A stretch of DNA of 64,000 bases from Pontibacter pudoricolor (GTDB taxonomy: Bacteria; Bacteroidota; Bacteroidia; Cytophagales; Hymenobacteraceae): the NCBI RefSeq assembly GCF_010092985.1, contig NZ_CP048106.1, forward strand, positions 310,001 through 374,000. The letters run 5' to 3'. The number at the start of each line of letters is the position of its first letter. Position 1 is the stretch's first letter. Made by a program: the position numbers and the translations under genes. Below the pieces are notes generated by a model that had not been told where the DNA came from, made no database searches, and was given only the letters and a program-made list of their open reading frames with translations. Shown piece after piece: positions 1-9,218 of the stretch.

Positions 1-57
1 AGTTCTTTTTTTTTGTATCCTAATGTTCCAACGTCTTGCATTTGGTATTCCACTTTC

Positions 58-387
58 TTAAAATTCAGATGTCCGTTCTGATAAATTACCTTCTGGGTTT
101 TTCCAAGCTGACGATGAAAACGCAATTTTTAAAGGTCCAATTATCAAAATTCCAATTAAGGTCAATGTCGGAAGTGTCGAGCCAATTATTTTCCATTTTC
201 TTGATTTGAAAGTCCACAGGTTCCAAATCAAAGTAAGTGGAGTCAAAACCATAATTCCAAAATAAGTAAACGCCTTTATCGTCTGGCTTTTAATTTCATA
301 TGATGTCAGTCCGTCAAGAATAAAAAGTAGAATTGTCAGAATGAAAATTCCGTTCAAAAGTGTCAATATATATTTCTTAATCGGCAT
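58..387 (-). CDS. Small hypothetical membrane protein
   Basis: A 109-residue protein not recognised as a named family. It has a short basic N-terminus and three hydrophobic stretches (about residues 6-25, 39-57 and 69-90), so it is probably an inner-membrane protein with three helices. The gene is visibly more AT-rich than its neighbours and lacks the AACTATAG octamer, which may point to recent acquisition. No operon partner is visible because the window begins 57 bases beyond its stop. Confidence 0.6.
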   Translation of the reverse strand: MPIKKYILTLLNGIFILTILLFILDGLTSYEIKSQTIKAFTYFGIMVLTPLTLIWNLWTFKSRKWKIIGSTLPTLTLIGILIIGPLKIAFSSSAWKNPEGNLSERTSEF

Positions 388-763
388 TTTTCAAATACGC
401 CACTACTATTTATATGCCTTAATGCTGCTTTACTAAAAGTTATTTCTTAATGTAAGGTAGGTGTAAATTGTTAAAATACTATATAGGCTGCCGTTTTTAT
501 AACTTAAATTCAGTAACCAGTAAGCAGGTGAGGTAACTGAAAGCTATTAGAATTATTCGAAATTGAATTAAGGAGGGATAAGTATGAATGGGCATATAGC
601 AGCATGGTGAAAATAGCCGCTATAATAAGTATGTTTTCGGTTATAAACGGCTAGAATATGAGTTCATGCGGTGTCGTTTGTTTTATAGCCAATAGGTTAG
701 GTAATGAAGCGAATTTTTAAGAAGTTGAAAACAGAACTACCCTGGAATTGTATGTAACGAAGC
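388..763. other. Intergenic stretch without recognised gene
   Basis: About 375 bases between the small membrane gene and the pgk terminator. I see no open frame with coding character, no tRNA and no clear promoter. It is AT-rich, like the gene to its left. Confidence 0.5.
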
Positions 764-799
764 AAAACGCCCCGTCACTTTTCAGTAGCGGGGCGTTTT
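764..799 (-). terminator. Rho-independent terminator of pgk
   Basis: The arms AAAACGCCCCG and CGGGGCGTTTT pair perfectly around a 14-base loop. The run of T follows the stem on the minus strand, 20 bases past the pgk stop. The symmetric A/T tails would let it act in both directions. Confidence 0.85.
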
Positions 800-819
800 A
801 TAACTATAGTAACTATAGT

Positions 820-2019
820 TTAGTAATCGTCGCGCTCAATGGCGGCTACACCTGGCAGAGTCTTACCTTCCATGTACTCCAGCAGCGCACCGCCACCCGT
901 GGATACATACGATACCTTATCGGCATAGCCAAACTTATTAACGGCTGCAGCCGAGTCGCCACCGCCAATAAGTGAGTAGGCACCCATACGCGTAGCGTCT
1001 ACTACGGCATCAGCCACAGCTTCGGTACCTACCGAGAAGTTCGACATCTCGAACACACCCATCGGACCGTTCCAGAGGATGGTTTTGGAGTTGCGAATCA
1101 CATCGGCATACATTTCGCGGGCAGTAGGTCCTATATCCAGGCCCATCCAGAGCGGTTTAATGTGGTGGCTCAGGCTGGTGTCAATATTAGCCTCGTTACT
1201 GAAAGCATCGGCTACCACTGAGTCTACCGGTATCATCAGGTTCACGCCTTTTTCGCGGGCCATACCAATAAGGCGCTTCGCCAGATCAATCTTGTCTTCT
1301 TCTACCAACGATGAACCTATCTCGCCACCATCTGCCTTCACAAAGGTATAGCTCATGCCCCCACCAATCAGCAGGTTATCTACGCGGTCCATCAGTTTCT
1401 CGATGATCAGGATCTTGTCCGAGATCTTGGCACCACCCATGATGGCCGTGTAAGGACGCTCGGCATTACCCAGCACGCGACGGGCATTTTCCAGTTCAGC
1501 GTTCATCACATACCCCATCACTTTGTCTTTCGGGAAGTAGCGGGCAATAACCGCCGTAGAAGCGTGCTCGCGGTGAGCCGTGCCGAACGCATCGTTCACG
1601 TACACATCGCCTAGCGTCGCCAGTTCTTTCGCAAAGTCAGCATCGCCTTTTTCTTCGGCCTTATGGAAACGCAGGTTCTCAAGCAGTAATATTTCGCCCG
1701 GCTTTAACTCCTGCGCAAGCTGTGCCGCCTGTGGACCAACACAATCTTCCGCAAAAAGCACGTTCGTGTTAAACTCCTGCGACAGACGGCTTACCAAATG
1801 CTTTAATGAGTATTTTTCTTCGGGGCCGTTCTTTGGTCTGCCCAAATGCGACATCAGGATAACAGCGCCGCCATCGGCTAATATTTTCTGTATAGTTGGC
1901 ACGGCCGCACGGATGCGGGTGTCGTCAGTGATGCGGTACTCTGCGTCGAGGGGCACGTTAAAATCAACCCGCACCAGCGCCTTTTTGCCGGCAAAGTTAT
2001 ACTCGTCTATCGTTCTCAT
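820..2019 (-). CDS. pgk: Phosphoglycerate kinase
   Basis: Reversible transfer of phosphate between 1,3-bisphosphoglycerate and ADP in glycolysis and gluconeogenesis; cytosolic. The 399-residue length is normal for bacterial Pgk. The N-terminal substrate motif ([13 protein letters not shown], about residues 13-25), the SHLGRPK segment near residue 57, the hinge-region GGAKISDK, and the C-terminal GGGDSAAA and STGGGA nucleotide-binding loops are all present. The gene stands alone with its own terminator. It carries no copy of the AACTATAG octamer, unlike most genes here. The identification is secure. Confidence 0.98.
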   Translation of the reverse strand: MRTIDEYNFAGKKALVRVDFNVPLDAEYRITDDTRIRAAVPTIQKILADGGAVILMSHLGRPKNGPEEKYSLKHLVSRLSQEFNTNVLFAEDCVGPQAAQLAQELKPGEILLLENLRFHKAEEKGDADFAKELATLGDVYVNDAFGTAHREHASTAVIARYFPKDKVMGYVMNAELENARRVLGNAERPYTAIMGGAKISDKILIIEKLMDRVDNLLIGGGMSYTFVKADGGEIGSSLVEEDKIDLAKRLIGMAREKGVNLMIPVDSVVADAFSNEANIDTSLSHHIKPLWMGLDIGPTAREMYADVIRNSKTILWNGPMGVFEMSNFSVGTEAVADAVVDATRMGAYSLIGGGDSAAAVNKFGYADKVSYVSTGGGALLEYMEGKTLPGVAAIERDDY

Positions 2020-2099
2020 GAGGTAAGGTTATAGTTTTATTTCTTGTTTACGTTGTTCGTGTTTCAGCTTTTTTTGTTGCTGAAAGTTATAAAGATGAA

Positions 2100-2107
2100 C
2101 AAATATA
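2100..2107 (-). promoter_or_regulatory. Possible Bacteroidota -7 element for pgk
   Basis: Read on the minus strand this is TATATTTG, a match to the Bacteroidota TAnnTTTG element, about 80 bases before the pgk start. The matching TTTG at -33 is not evident, so the assignment is tentative. Confidence 0.4.
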
Positions 2108-2164
2108 GTAAAAACAGTATAGTTTGTCTGAAGCAGCATTTTCAGGATTAATGGATTTCCAGGG

Positions 2165-3025
2165 TTAAACCTCCCCCAGCCTTCTTCTTTTGAAGAAGGC
2201 CCCTCCCCCAAAATAGGAGAGGGAGTTTAAGGTGGAGCTATAGTTTGATCAGTAGTTTTAATAGTACTAAAATCTATGATGCTGGCGGGAGCGTCCTCGC
2301 TCGTGACTTATGATGGCGTTGGGTCTCCTGACGCAACTGGCCCGGCAGGGACAGGAGTTGTCTGAACCGGGATTAAGTGGGATTTGGGGGATTTTTGGGA
2401 TAAAGGGTATTGCTATAGTTGCAGCTATAGTTGTATAGTTGCCGTTTTACCCCTTCCCAGCCTTCCCCTAAAAACAGGGGAAGGAGCTTTTGGCCTTTGC
2501 TATAGTTTAGGTTACTGTTTTATGGTTGCTGTTTTAACCCACCCCTACCCCTCCCAAGAGGGGGATTTCTTTTGCTGCTATAGTTGAGGACATCGTTTTA
2601 TAGTTTCCGTTTGTCATCCCCTGCCCCCTTCAAAGGGGGACTTTCTGCTACTGCTTGCCCTACTGTCATTTCGACTATAAGGAGAAATCTGAAATTGCTA
2701 TAGTTACAGACCAAGATCGGACAGGTCGCGACCTGTCCCTACGGAACTATCACCACGATAAGGCAATGCAACTATAGCCTTTCAAACTATAGCTATCGAA
2801 CTGATCTCAGTCTTTGGGTTGAGCGCCTTTGATTTGTTGCGGTGCCGCCAGGCAACCCGAGGAACGAGGGTAGCAAGAAAGCAGCAGCGCGATGCCCTTA
2901 TCGAGGGCCCCTACCCCCAAGACGGGGCCTCCCGGCCGTGAGGGCGCCAAAGCCAACTATAGAACTGTAGGTAAGTAAAGCTCCCAGGATTAAAAGTAGC
3001 TATAGAAGAAAAGGCTTGGTTCAGG
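2165..3025 (+). repeat. Long non-coding mosaic repeat, copy A
   Basis: A roughly 0.85 kb non-coding block made of short palindromic modules, many separated by AACTATAG-type octamers. Modules include a CTCGCTCG/GAGCG segment near 2285-2315, a CCCCTTCC...GGGGAAGG hairpin near 2450-2490, a CCCCCTT/AAGGGGG hairpin near 2625-2640, the palindrome at 2719-2738, and a CGGGGCCTCCCGGCC stretch near 2920-2940. The whole order of modules is repeated in inverted orientation at 33762-34610 with high similarity. Weak open frames inside it follow the GC-rich hairpins and do not look like genes. Confidence 0.85.
2719..2738. repeat. Perfect 20-base palindrome in mosaic repeat
   Basis: GGACAGGTCGCGACCTGTCC is a perfect 20-base palindrome. 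The copy at 34033-34050 keeps the same arms (GGACAGGT/ACCTGTCC) but has a different centre. This suggests the hairpin arms rather than the exact sequence are maintained. Confidence 0.7.
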
Positions 3026-3258
3026 TTGCAACTATAGTTGACTATAGAATCCAGCCTTCCCGACTAACGTTCGAAATGACAGAGGAGAAACTATAGGATG
3101 TATAAGCTACTTCACAACTACACTGGCTCTTTTCGACTCTCATCTCAAGAATGCTCGAAATGACAAAAGAAACTATACTAATGAACCTATATTCCCGGTT
3201 ATAAATTCTAATTAAAACCCTTACCTTTTAACCCTATTAATAAACGCTTCCAATTTAT

Positions 3259-3266
3259 TACCTTTG
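3259..3266 (+). promoter_or_regulatory. Possible -7 element directly upstream of the double ddl
   Basis: TACCTTTG matches TAnnTTTG exactly and ends five bases before the ATG. If used, the transcript would start at or next to the start codon, giving a leaderless or nearly leaderless mRNA. No good TTTG is seen 19 bases further upstream. Confidence 0.35.
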
Positions 3267-3271
3267 CAGGA

Positions 3272-5974
3272 ATGAGAGTAGGAATAATTTTCGGTGGGCC
3301 GTCGCGTGAGCGTGAGATCTCGTTTGCAGGTGGCCGTACGGTTTACGATAACTTAGATAAAGCCCTTTTTGAAGCTGTTCCGGTATTTGTGGATAGTTTA
3401 GGCAATTTTATATTGCTGGACTGGCAGTACATTTACAAAGGCACGATCCGTGACTTTTACCCACCTGTTGCTACGCTTCCTGAGAGCGAGCATGGTTTGC
3501 AGGTGTATTTAGAGTCGTTGGGTGAACTGAGCATTGAAGAGCAGGACAAGATCATAGCCAAAGCCGGAAAGCGACTGCAGCCAAACGAGTTCAGAAACCA
3601 TTTCGATTTTGCATTCCTGGCGCTGCATGGCCCTTATGGCGAAGATGGCAGCATTCAGGGTTTGCTGGAGTGGTATCATATTCCTTACTCTGGCTCGGGT
3701 ATACTTCCGTCGGCTATCGGTATTGATAAGGTAGCGCAGAAGGAGATGCTGAAACAGCACGGTTTCCCGACACCGGATTACCGCATTATTAATTATACAA
3801 CCTGGTCTGATAAGCAGAGCCGCCCGCAGATATTCGAGAAACTGGTAGCTGAACTTGGTTTACCGCTAGTGTTAAAAGCGCCGCATCAGGGTTCGTCTAT
3901 CGGGGTTTCTATCATAAAAGAACAGGATTTTACTGCTTTTGAAGCAGGCGTAGAGCGCAGTTTCTTTACCAAAACCATCTACAAAGCACAGTGGCTGGCG
4001 ATGGGCGAGGAGAAGCAGCTCATGAGCATCAAGCAGCTGGTAGATATCCGTGAAGGTATCGGGATGCCGGTGCAGCTGGAAGACGGAACTATAGTTTACC
4101 ACCCGGAAGAGCTGCTTAACCACATCAACAAAACCTTTACTTCATCTGCCACCGACAGCATCACGCTTACCAACATTGAGCATGAGCAGCAGGTGTTGGT
4201 GGAAGCCTTTATACGTGGTAAGGAGTTCTCTTGCATCGTGGTGCAGGATGAGCAGGGGCAGCCGATTGCGTTGCCGCCAACCGAGATCGTGAAAGGCAGC
4301 GAGGTTTTTGACTATAGATCCAAATACCTGCCGGGTCTGAGCCGCAAAATCACGCCAATCAACCTGCCAACAGAACAGATACAAAGTATAAGACAAGCTA
4401 CCAGCCGACTGTTCACAGCCTTCGGGTTTAACGTGTATGCGCGACTGGATGGCTTTATTACCGATAACAACGAAATTTTCCTGAACGACCCGAACACCAC
4501 GTCAGGTATGTTGCCGTCGTCGTTCTTTTTCCACCAGGCAGCTGAGATTGGGCTTAACCCGTCGCAGTTCCTGACCTATATTATCCGTACCTCGGTAGCC
4601 GAACGGCTGAAATCCGGCAAGGACACGGTGAAGTTTACAAAGCTGCTTGCTGAGCTGGATAAAAGCATAAGAGAAGAGCAGGCGCATCGCCACGATAAGA
4701 TTCGGGTGGGTGTGATCATGGGTGGTTATTCTTCGGAGCGCCATATTTCGGTGGAAAGCGGCCGTAATATTTACGAAAAACTTTCTTCGTCTGTAAAGTA
4801 TGAGCCGGTTCCGATCTTTTTAACAGGCAGCAACGAAGTACACCGTCTGTACACTATCCCGATCAACATTATGCTGAAAGATAATGCGGACGACATAAAG
4901 GAAAAGGTGTTGTACTTTGAGAACGGTGGCGAGCCGCACCCGGTGCTGGCCCAGATCGCAAAAGAAGCAGAAAGTATTACCCGAAAGTATACCGGCAGTT
5001 CGTTACAGGAACCACAACGCATCAGCTATAGTCAGTTGAAGAATCTGGTGGATGCTGTGTTCATTGCGCTGCACGGTCGTCCGGGCGAGGATGGCGCGCT
5101 TCAGGCTGAGCTGGAGAAATTGTATATTCCATACAACGGTTCTGGTATCCGCTCGTCGCAGATCACGATAAACAAGTACGAGACAAACGAAATACTTGCC
5201 AAGCATGGTGTGCCGGTGGCCAAGCATACGATGGCGATGAAGGAAGTCTGGTTACGTGATAAAGAAGCTTTCTTCCAAAGTATAGAAAAGGAGTTTCCTT
5301 ACCCATTCATTGCCAAGCCAGCCGACGATGGTTGCAGCTCTGCCGTGAAAAAGATAAAGACTCGCGCCGAACTGGAAGCCTTTACGACCCTGATCTTCCG
5401 GGAAATGGAAGAGCTGGACACAGATTGCGCCCGCACCTTGGCGCTTGGTTTTAAAGAAGAATTCCCAAACAAACAGGGCTTTTTAGTAGAAACACTGATC
5501 TCCAGAAACGGAGCCAAGCATTTCCTGGAAATTACCGGTGGTCTGCTGACCACGCATGCACCGGACGGAAGTGTGAACTACGAAGTGTTTGAGGCATCGG
5601 AAGCACTGGCAGAAGGTGAAGTATTGAGCTTAGAAGAGAAATTTTTGGCTGGTGAAGGTCAAAACATTACACCTGCGCGTTATGCTGCTGATCCCGAGCG
5701 TCGTCAGAACATATCGGACCAGGTAAAAGAAGATTTGAAGCGTGTAGCCCAGATTTTGAATATTGAAGGCTACGCCCGTATCGATGCTTTTGTGCGCGTA
5801 CTGGAGAACGATGAAGTGGAAACGATCATCATAGAAGTGAACTCGCTGCCAGGTATGACCCCGGCAACCTGTATCTTTCACCAGACTGCCATTAACGGGT
5901 ATAAACCATACGACTTCATCGACCGCATCCTGACCTACGGCGTGGAGCGAACCAAGATGAAAGCCACGGTTTAA
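3272..5974 (+). CDS. ddl: Tandem D-alanine--D-alanine ligase fusion
   Basis: ATP-dependent ligation of two D-alanines for the peptidoglycan stem peptide; cytosolic. At 900 residues it is more than twice the usual Ddl length because it holds two complete Ddl units (about 1-445 and 475-900). Each begins with the glycine-rich motif (GIIFGGPSRERE; GVIMGGYSSERH) and has an ALHG..GEDG segment before its ATP-grasp domain. The second unit ends with the canonical metal-binding motif EVNSLPGMTP. The first has DPNTTSGMLP there, with Glu to Asp and Pro to Ser, so its activity may be altered. A PASTA protein follows 122 bases downstream, consistent with a cell-wall role. Confidence 0.92.
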   Translation: MRVGIIFGGPSREREISFAGGRTVYDNLDKALFEAVPVFVDSLGNFILLDWQYIYKGTIRDFYPPVATLPESEHGLQVYLESLGELSIEEQDKIIAKAGKRLQPNEFRNHFDFAFLALHGPYGEDGSIQGLLEWYHIPYSGSGILPSAIGIDKVAQKEMLKQHGFPTPDYRIINYTTWSDKQSRPQIFEKLVAELGLPLVLKAPHQGSSIGVSIIKEQDFTAFEAGVERSFFTKTIYKAQWLAMGEEKQLMSIKQLVDIREGIGMPVQLEDGTIVYHPEELLNHINKTFTSSATDSITLTNIEHEQQVLVEAFIRGKEFSCIVVQDEQGQPIALPPTEIVKGSEVFDYRSKYLPGLSRKITPINLPTEQIQSIRQATSRLFTAFGFNVYARLDGFITDNNEIFLNDPNTTSGMLPSSFFFHQAAEIGLNPSQFLTYIIRTSVAERLKSGKDTVKFTKLLAELDKSIREEQAHRHDKIRVGVIMGGYSSERHISVESGRNIYEKLSSSVKYEPVPIFLTGSNEVHRLYTIPINIMLKDNADDIKEKVLYFENGGEPHPVLAQIAKEAESITRKYTGSSLQEPQRISYSQLKNLVDAVFIALHGRPGEDGALQAELEKLYIPYNGSGIRSSQITINKYETNEILAKHGVPVAKHTMAMKEVWLRDKEAFFQSIEKEFPYPFIAKPADDGCSSAVKKIKTRAELEAFTTLIFREMEELDTDCARTLALGFKEEFPNKQGFLVETLISRNGAKHFLEITGGLLTTHAPDGSVNYEVFEASEALAEGEVLSLEEKFLAGEGQNITPARYAADPERRQNISDQVKEDLKRVAQILNIEGYARIDAFVRVLENDEVETIIIEVNSLPGMTPATCIFHQTAINGYKPYDFIDRILTYGVERTKMKATV

Positions 5975-6060
5975 GGAGTTAGAAAGTTAAAAAGTTATAA
6001 GTTAGAAAGTTGGTTTATAGTTAAGAGTTAAAGGTTTAGAGTTTATACTTTAGTCGATTA
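5975..6060. repeat. Short AT-rich tandem-like repeat AGTTAGAAAG
   Basis: Just after the ddl stop the sequence runs through imperfect units of AGTTAGAAAG / AGTTATAAG. A similar run lies at 45106-45137 after another gene. These look like degenerate intergenic simple repeats; no function can be read from them. Confidence 0.5.
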
Positions 6061-6096
6061 ACAATTTAACAATACAGCAATTCAACAATCAAAAAA

Positions 6097-6873
6097 ATGT
6101 TAAAAGCGAATTCATTTGCCGATGTAGTGAAGCACCTGGCCATTATGGGAGCTATAGTAGGAGTGCTGGTTATCGGCTTCTTTTACTTTTACCTGCCATC
6201 TACAACCAACCATGGCGAGAGCGTGCCAGTGCCTAAAATAACAGGTATGCAGTTACAGGATGCTGAAGCTTTTCTGGAAGAAAAGAACCTGCGTTATTTT
6301 ATAAACGACTCCAGCTACAACTCAGACCATAAACCTTTCGAGATTCTGACCCAGGACCCGGCACCGGGTGCGCAGGTTAAGGAAGGCCGCAAGATATATA
6401 TTTCGGTGAACATGAAAAATCCGCCGATGATCAAGATGCCAAAGCTGATAGATGGTTCTGTTAAGAATGCTGAGCTTATCCTGAAAAGCTACGACCTGAA
6501 GGTTGGCAAAATTACGCCGGTGCCCGATCTGCAGAAAAATGCGGTGCTGAAGCAGTTCGTAAATGGCAAAGAAGTAGCTCCGGGCGAAAATATAGCGAAA
6601 GGATCTATAGTTGACCTGCATGTGGGCGATGGTTTGGGCAACACAGAGTTTGAGGTTCCGGAGGTAATAGGCATGCCAGTAGATGAAGCCTCGGTGCTGT
6701 TGGTAGGACAGGGGCTGCAGATCGGTAACATACTATATGTGCAGGGCAGCGGTGAACCGGACGGCACAGTGCTTAAGCAGCGTCCGTTTGCAGAAGTAGG
6801 AGCCAAGATACGTGTTGGCGAACTGGTTGACCTTTGGGTGGCCGGAACCGAGCCTGTGGAAACAATAGAATAA
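6097..6873 (+). CDS. PASTA-domain membrane-anchored protein
   Basis: PASTA domains bind peptidoglycan fragments or beta-lactams in Ser/Thr kinases and penicillin-binding proteins. Here the 258-residue protein has a single N-terminal membrane anchor (about 12-33) followed by three PASTA units (about 40-112, 113-183 and 185-252). Each holds the typical Pro-x-hydrophobic-x-Gly start (VPKITGM, MPKLIDG, VPEVIGM) and GxxV-type turns. There is no kinase or transpeptidase domain. Its position behind the double Ddl and its own terminator suggest a periplasmic wall-sensing or wall-binding role; this is inference. Confidence 0.85.
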   Translation: MLKANSFADVVKHLAIMGAIVGVLVIGFFYFYLPSTTNHGESVPVPKITGMQLQDAEAFLEEKNLRYFINDSSYNSDHKPFEILTQDPAPGAQVKEGRKIYISVNMKNPPMIKMPKLIDGSVKNAELILKSYDLKVGKITPVPDLQKNAVLKQFVNGKEVAPGENIAKGSIVDLHVGDGLGNTEFEVPEVIGMPVDEASVLLVGQGLQIGNILYVQGSGEPDGTVLKQRPFAEVGAKIRVGELVDLWVAGTEPVETIE

Positions 6874-6887
6874 AATAAGAACTATAA

Positions 6888-6917
6888 GCAACGCCTGCCA
6901 GCAATGGCAGGCGTTGC
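6888..6917 (+). terminator. Terminator after the PASTA gene
   Basis: The arms GCAACGCCTGCCA and TGGCAGGCGTTGC pair perfectly around a GCAA tetraloop, followed by TGTTTTAT. It lies 15 bases past the stop. Confidence 0.85.
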
Positions 6918-7024
6918 TGTTTTATACCAGTACGGCACACCAAAACGTTATTATTGCGTACAGGCGATGGCTTTTAAACTAAAAACACCTATCTTCTTAC
7001 CATAATACCTGATACCCTGACTCT

Positions 7025-8839
7025 ATGAAAAAAACCTTACTGTTTGCAGTTATACTTTGGAGCTATAGTTTGGCAGCTTTGGCGCAGGCTGTATTGGTAC
7101 CGTTAACCTCAGAAAAGCGTAGCAAAACAGGTACAAACTATAGAACATCGGCAACTATAGCGGCGGTCAGTCTCCCTTTTTTCGATGATTTTGCTACAGT
7201 AAACACTACTCCCGACCCGGCGCGCTGGGTAAACGGCGGCGTGTTTATAAACAACCGGTTTGCGTTTGAGCCATTAACTAAAAATGTAGCCACGTTCGAT
7301 GGCTTAAATGACGCAGGGCAACCCTACCTGGCAAACGCTACCAGTCCCGGTCCATCTGATACGCTGACATCGCAACCTGTTCGCTTAGGCGCGCTTTCGC
7401 CTTCGGATTCTGTTTACCTGAGCTTTTACTGGCAGGCAGGCGGATTGGGTACTGTCCCTATAAAAACGGTTGAGAACGCCTTTTACCTGGTTCTCGAGTT
7501 TAAAGATAACGCCGGCAACTGGCAACAGGTCTGGCGGCAGAATGCAACCGGTGAGGCGACGGATTTCAGGCAGGTTTTTGTTGGACTAAAGGATGCACGG
7601 TATTTCCATAACGACTTCCAGTTCCGGTTCCGGAATATTGGCCGGCGAAGCGGTTTGCAGGATATCTGGAATCTGGATTATGTGGAGCTGGACAGGAATC
7701 GGAAGAAAGGGCAGAACACTACACGTGATATTGCCATCAGTAAACCCGTAACGCCCTTACTGAAGAACTATACTGCCATGCCCGTGCACCAATTCCTGGA
7801 AGACCCGGCTGCGGCGATTGCTGATTCAGTTTCTGCAACTATGAATAACCTGGGCAATGTGCCTGGTGCCATCAGCTGGCGTGGTTTTATTAAACGGACA
7901 AACGCTGCAACTGCAGATACTTTCCTGGTAGAACAGGGACTTATTCCGGCTAATGTGCGGCAATATAAGATCGCGGGTAAACCAACTATAGAAAACATGG
8001 CACTGCCTTCTGAAAGCTTTAGTTTAGTGCATGGTTTCAGGTTGAATACCCGGGAACAAAACCCATTGCAGGTCGCCAATGATACCACTTTCCGGATCAC
8101 CACTTTTGCCGATTACTTTGCCTTTGACGATGGCAGCGCAGAAGCCGGTTTTGGTTATCCTGCCGAAGGAAATACCACGCAGGTTGCGCAGCGTTTTGAG
8201 CTGGCAAGACCAGACCAGGTACGCGGTTTTAAAATCTACTTCCCGAGGGTTGGGGCAAGCATGGAAGGCAAGGTTTTAGCAGCCCGCATCTGGGAAGACG
8301 CAAATGGCTTGCCGGGGCGCGTGCTCCACCAACAGAACTTCGAAATAAAATACACGGAAGGCAACAATGAATTTTATGAAGTGGAGTTCAGTGAGCCGGT
8401 TTCGGTGAAAGACGTTTTTTATCTGGGATGGAGCCAGCCGGCCAACCAGTTCATCGTATTCGGTTTCGACAGGAACACCAACATACCTAATAGCCGTTTT
8501 TTATGGAACAGCCAGAGCAACTGGCACCCGGACACGTTTCTGGAGGGTGCTGTGATGATGCGACCGCTGATGACCGGCCTGGCTTTAGGCATTGAAGACG
8601 AATACCCTGTAGCTGCAACTATAGAACTATACCCGAACCCAAGTAGCGGAATTATGCAGCTGTATGGCAACTATAAAACGCTTTCGGTATTCGATATCAC
8701 AGGCAGAAAGGTGCATAGTCAGCAGCGAAATTCTTACGGAAATACTGTAGATTTGCGCCATCTGCCGGCAGGTATGTATACTTTCCGGGTAGATACGGGT
8801 AAAAAGATTATCACCAAGAAAATTATAATAATACTATGA
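7025..8839 (+). CDS. T9SS-sorted secreted protein of unknown function
   Basis: A 604-residue protein with a signal peptide (about residues 1-20, ending ALAQA). Its C-terminal type IX secretion sorting domain (last ~75 residues) has the YPNPSSG start, the FDITGRKV strand and the DLRHLPAGMYTFRV segment. The central ~500 residues are Ser/Asn/Asp-rich beta-type sequence without a motif I recognise, so it is a surface or secreted cargo of unknown activity. Its stop overlaps the start of the rhodanese gene by four bases (ATGA), indicating coupled translation. Confidence 0.85.
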   Translation: MKKTLLFAVILWSYSLAALAQAVLVPLTSEKRSKTGTNYRTSATIAAVSLPFFDDFATVNTTPDPARWVNGGVFINNRFAFEPLTKNVATFDGLNDAGQPYLANATSPGPSDTLTSQPVRLGALSPSDSVYLSFYWQAGGLGTVPIKTVENAFYLVLEFKDNAGNWQQVWRQNATGEATDFRQVFVGLKDARYFHNDFQFRFRNIGRRSGLQDIWNLDYVELDRNRKKGQNTTRDIAISKPVTPLLKNYTAMPVHQFLEDPAAAIADSVSATMNNLGNVPGAISWRGFIKRTNAATADTFLVEQGLIPANVRQYKIAGKPTIENMALPSESFSLVHGFRLNTREQNPLQVANDTTFRITTFADYFAFDDGSAEAGFGYPAEGNTTQVAQRFELARPDQVRGFKIYFPRVGASMEGKVLAARIWEDANGLPGRVLHQQNFEIKYTEGNNEFYEVEFSEPVSVKDVFYLGWSQPANQFIVFGFDRNTNIPNSRFLWNSQSNWHPDTFLEGAVMMRPLMTGLALGIEDEYPVAATIELYPNPSSGIMQLYGNYKTLSVFDITGRKVHSQQRNSYGNTVDLRHLPAGMYTFRVDTGKKIITKKIIIIL

Positions 8840-9138
8840 TCACGACAGACATTACGGCTGAAGAACTGAAAGAACGCTTAAGCAAAGGCGAAACCCCGGT
8901 TATTATAGATGTGCGCGAGGATTGGGAACACCAGGAAGGAAATATTGCAGGTGCTCAGAACATACCACTTGGCACGCTACCTCAGCGCCTGGAAGATCTG
9001 GAGGATCTGAAAGAGCAGGAAGTAATTGTACATTGCAAATCCGGTGCGCGTTCGGCTTCCGCAAAAGCTTTTATGCAGCAACAGGGCTTCACCAATGTCA
9101 GAAACCTGTTAGGCGGATTCCAGAACTATAAAGGGTAA
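8836..9138 (+). CDS. Single-domain rhodanese-like protein
   Basis: A 100-residue rhodanese fold with the active-site loop CKSGAR and nucleophile Cys67. The typical IIDVRE.WE..GNIAGAQNIP block is present near residues 23-44. Such proteins carry sulfane sulfur as a persulfide, and the specific acceptor is unknown. There is no signal peptide, so it is cytosolic. It overlaps the T9SS gene by four bases and ends at a bidirectional terminator. Confidence 0.92.
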   Translation: MITTDITAEELKERLSKGETPVIIDVREDWEHQEGNIAGAQNIPLGTLPQRLEDLEDLKEQEVIVHCKSGARSASAKAFMQQQGFTNVRNLLGGFQNYKG

Positions 9139-9155
9139 CTATAAGCTAAAACTAT

Positions 9156-9196
9156 AAAAGCCCGGAATAGCTAAACTATAGTTGTTCCGGGCTTTT
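9156..9196. terminator. Bidirectional terminator between convergent genes
   Basis: The arms AAAAGCCCGGAA and TTCCGGGCTTTT pair perfectly. The loop contains a full AACTATAGTT palindrome (9174-9183). It separates the rhodanese gene from the convergent protease gene and has T-runs on both strands. Confidence 0.85.
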
Positions 9197-9218
9197 GCGT
9201 TTCAGCTAAACTATAGAC

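Noticed and set aside
2384-2587. Open reading frame of 67 codons in the mosaic repeat
   Set aside because: It follows palindromic GC-rich modules, has a composition unlike protein, and the matching place in the inverted copy reads differently.
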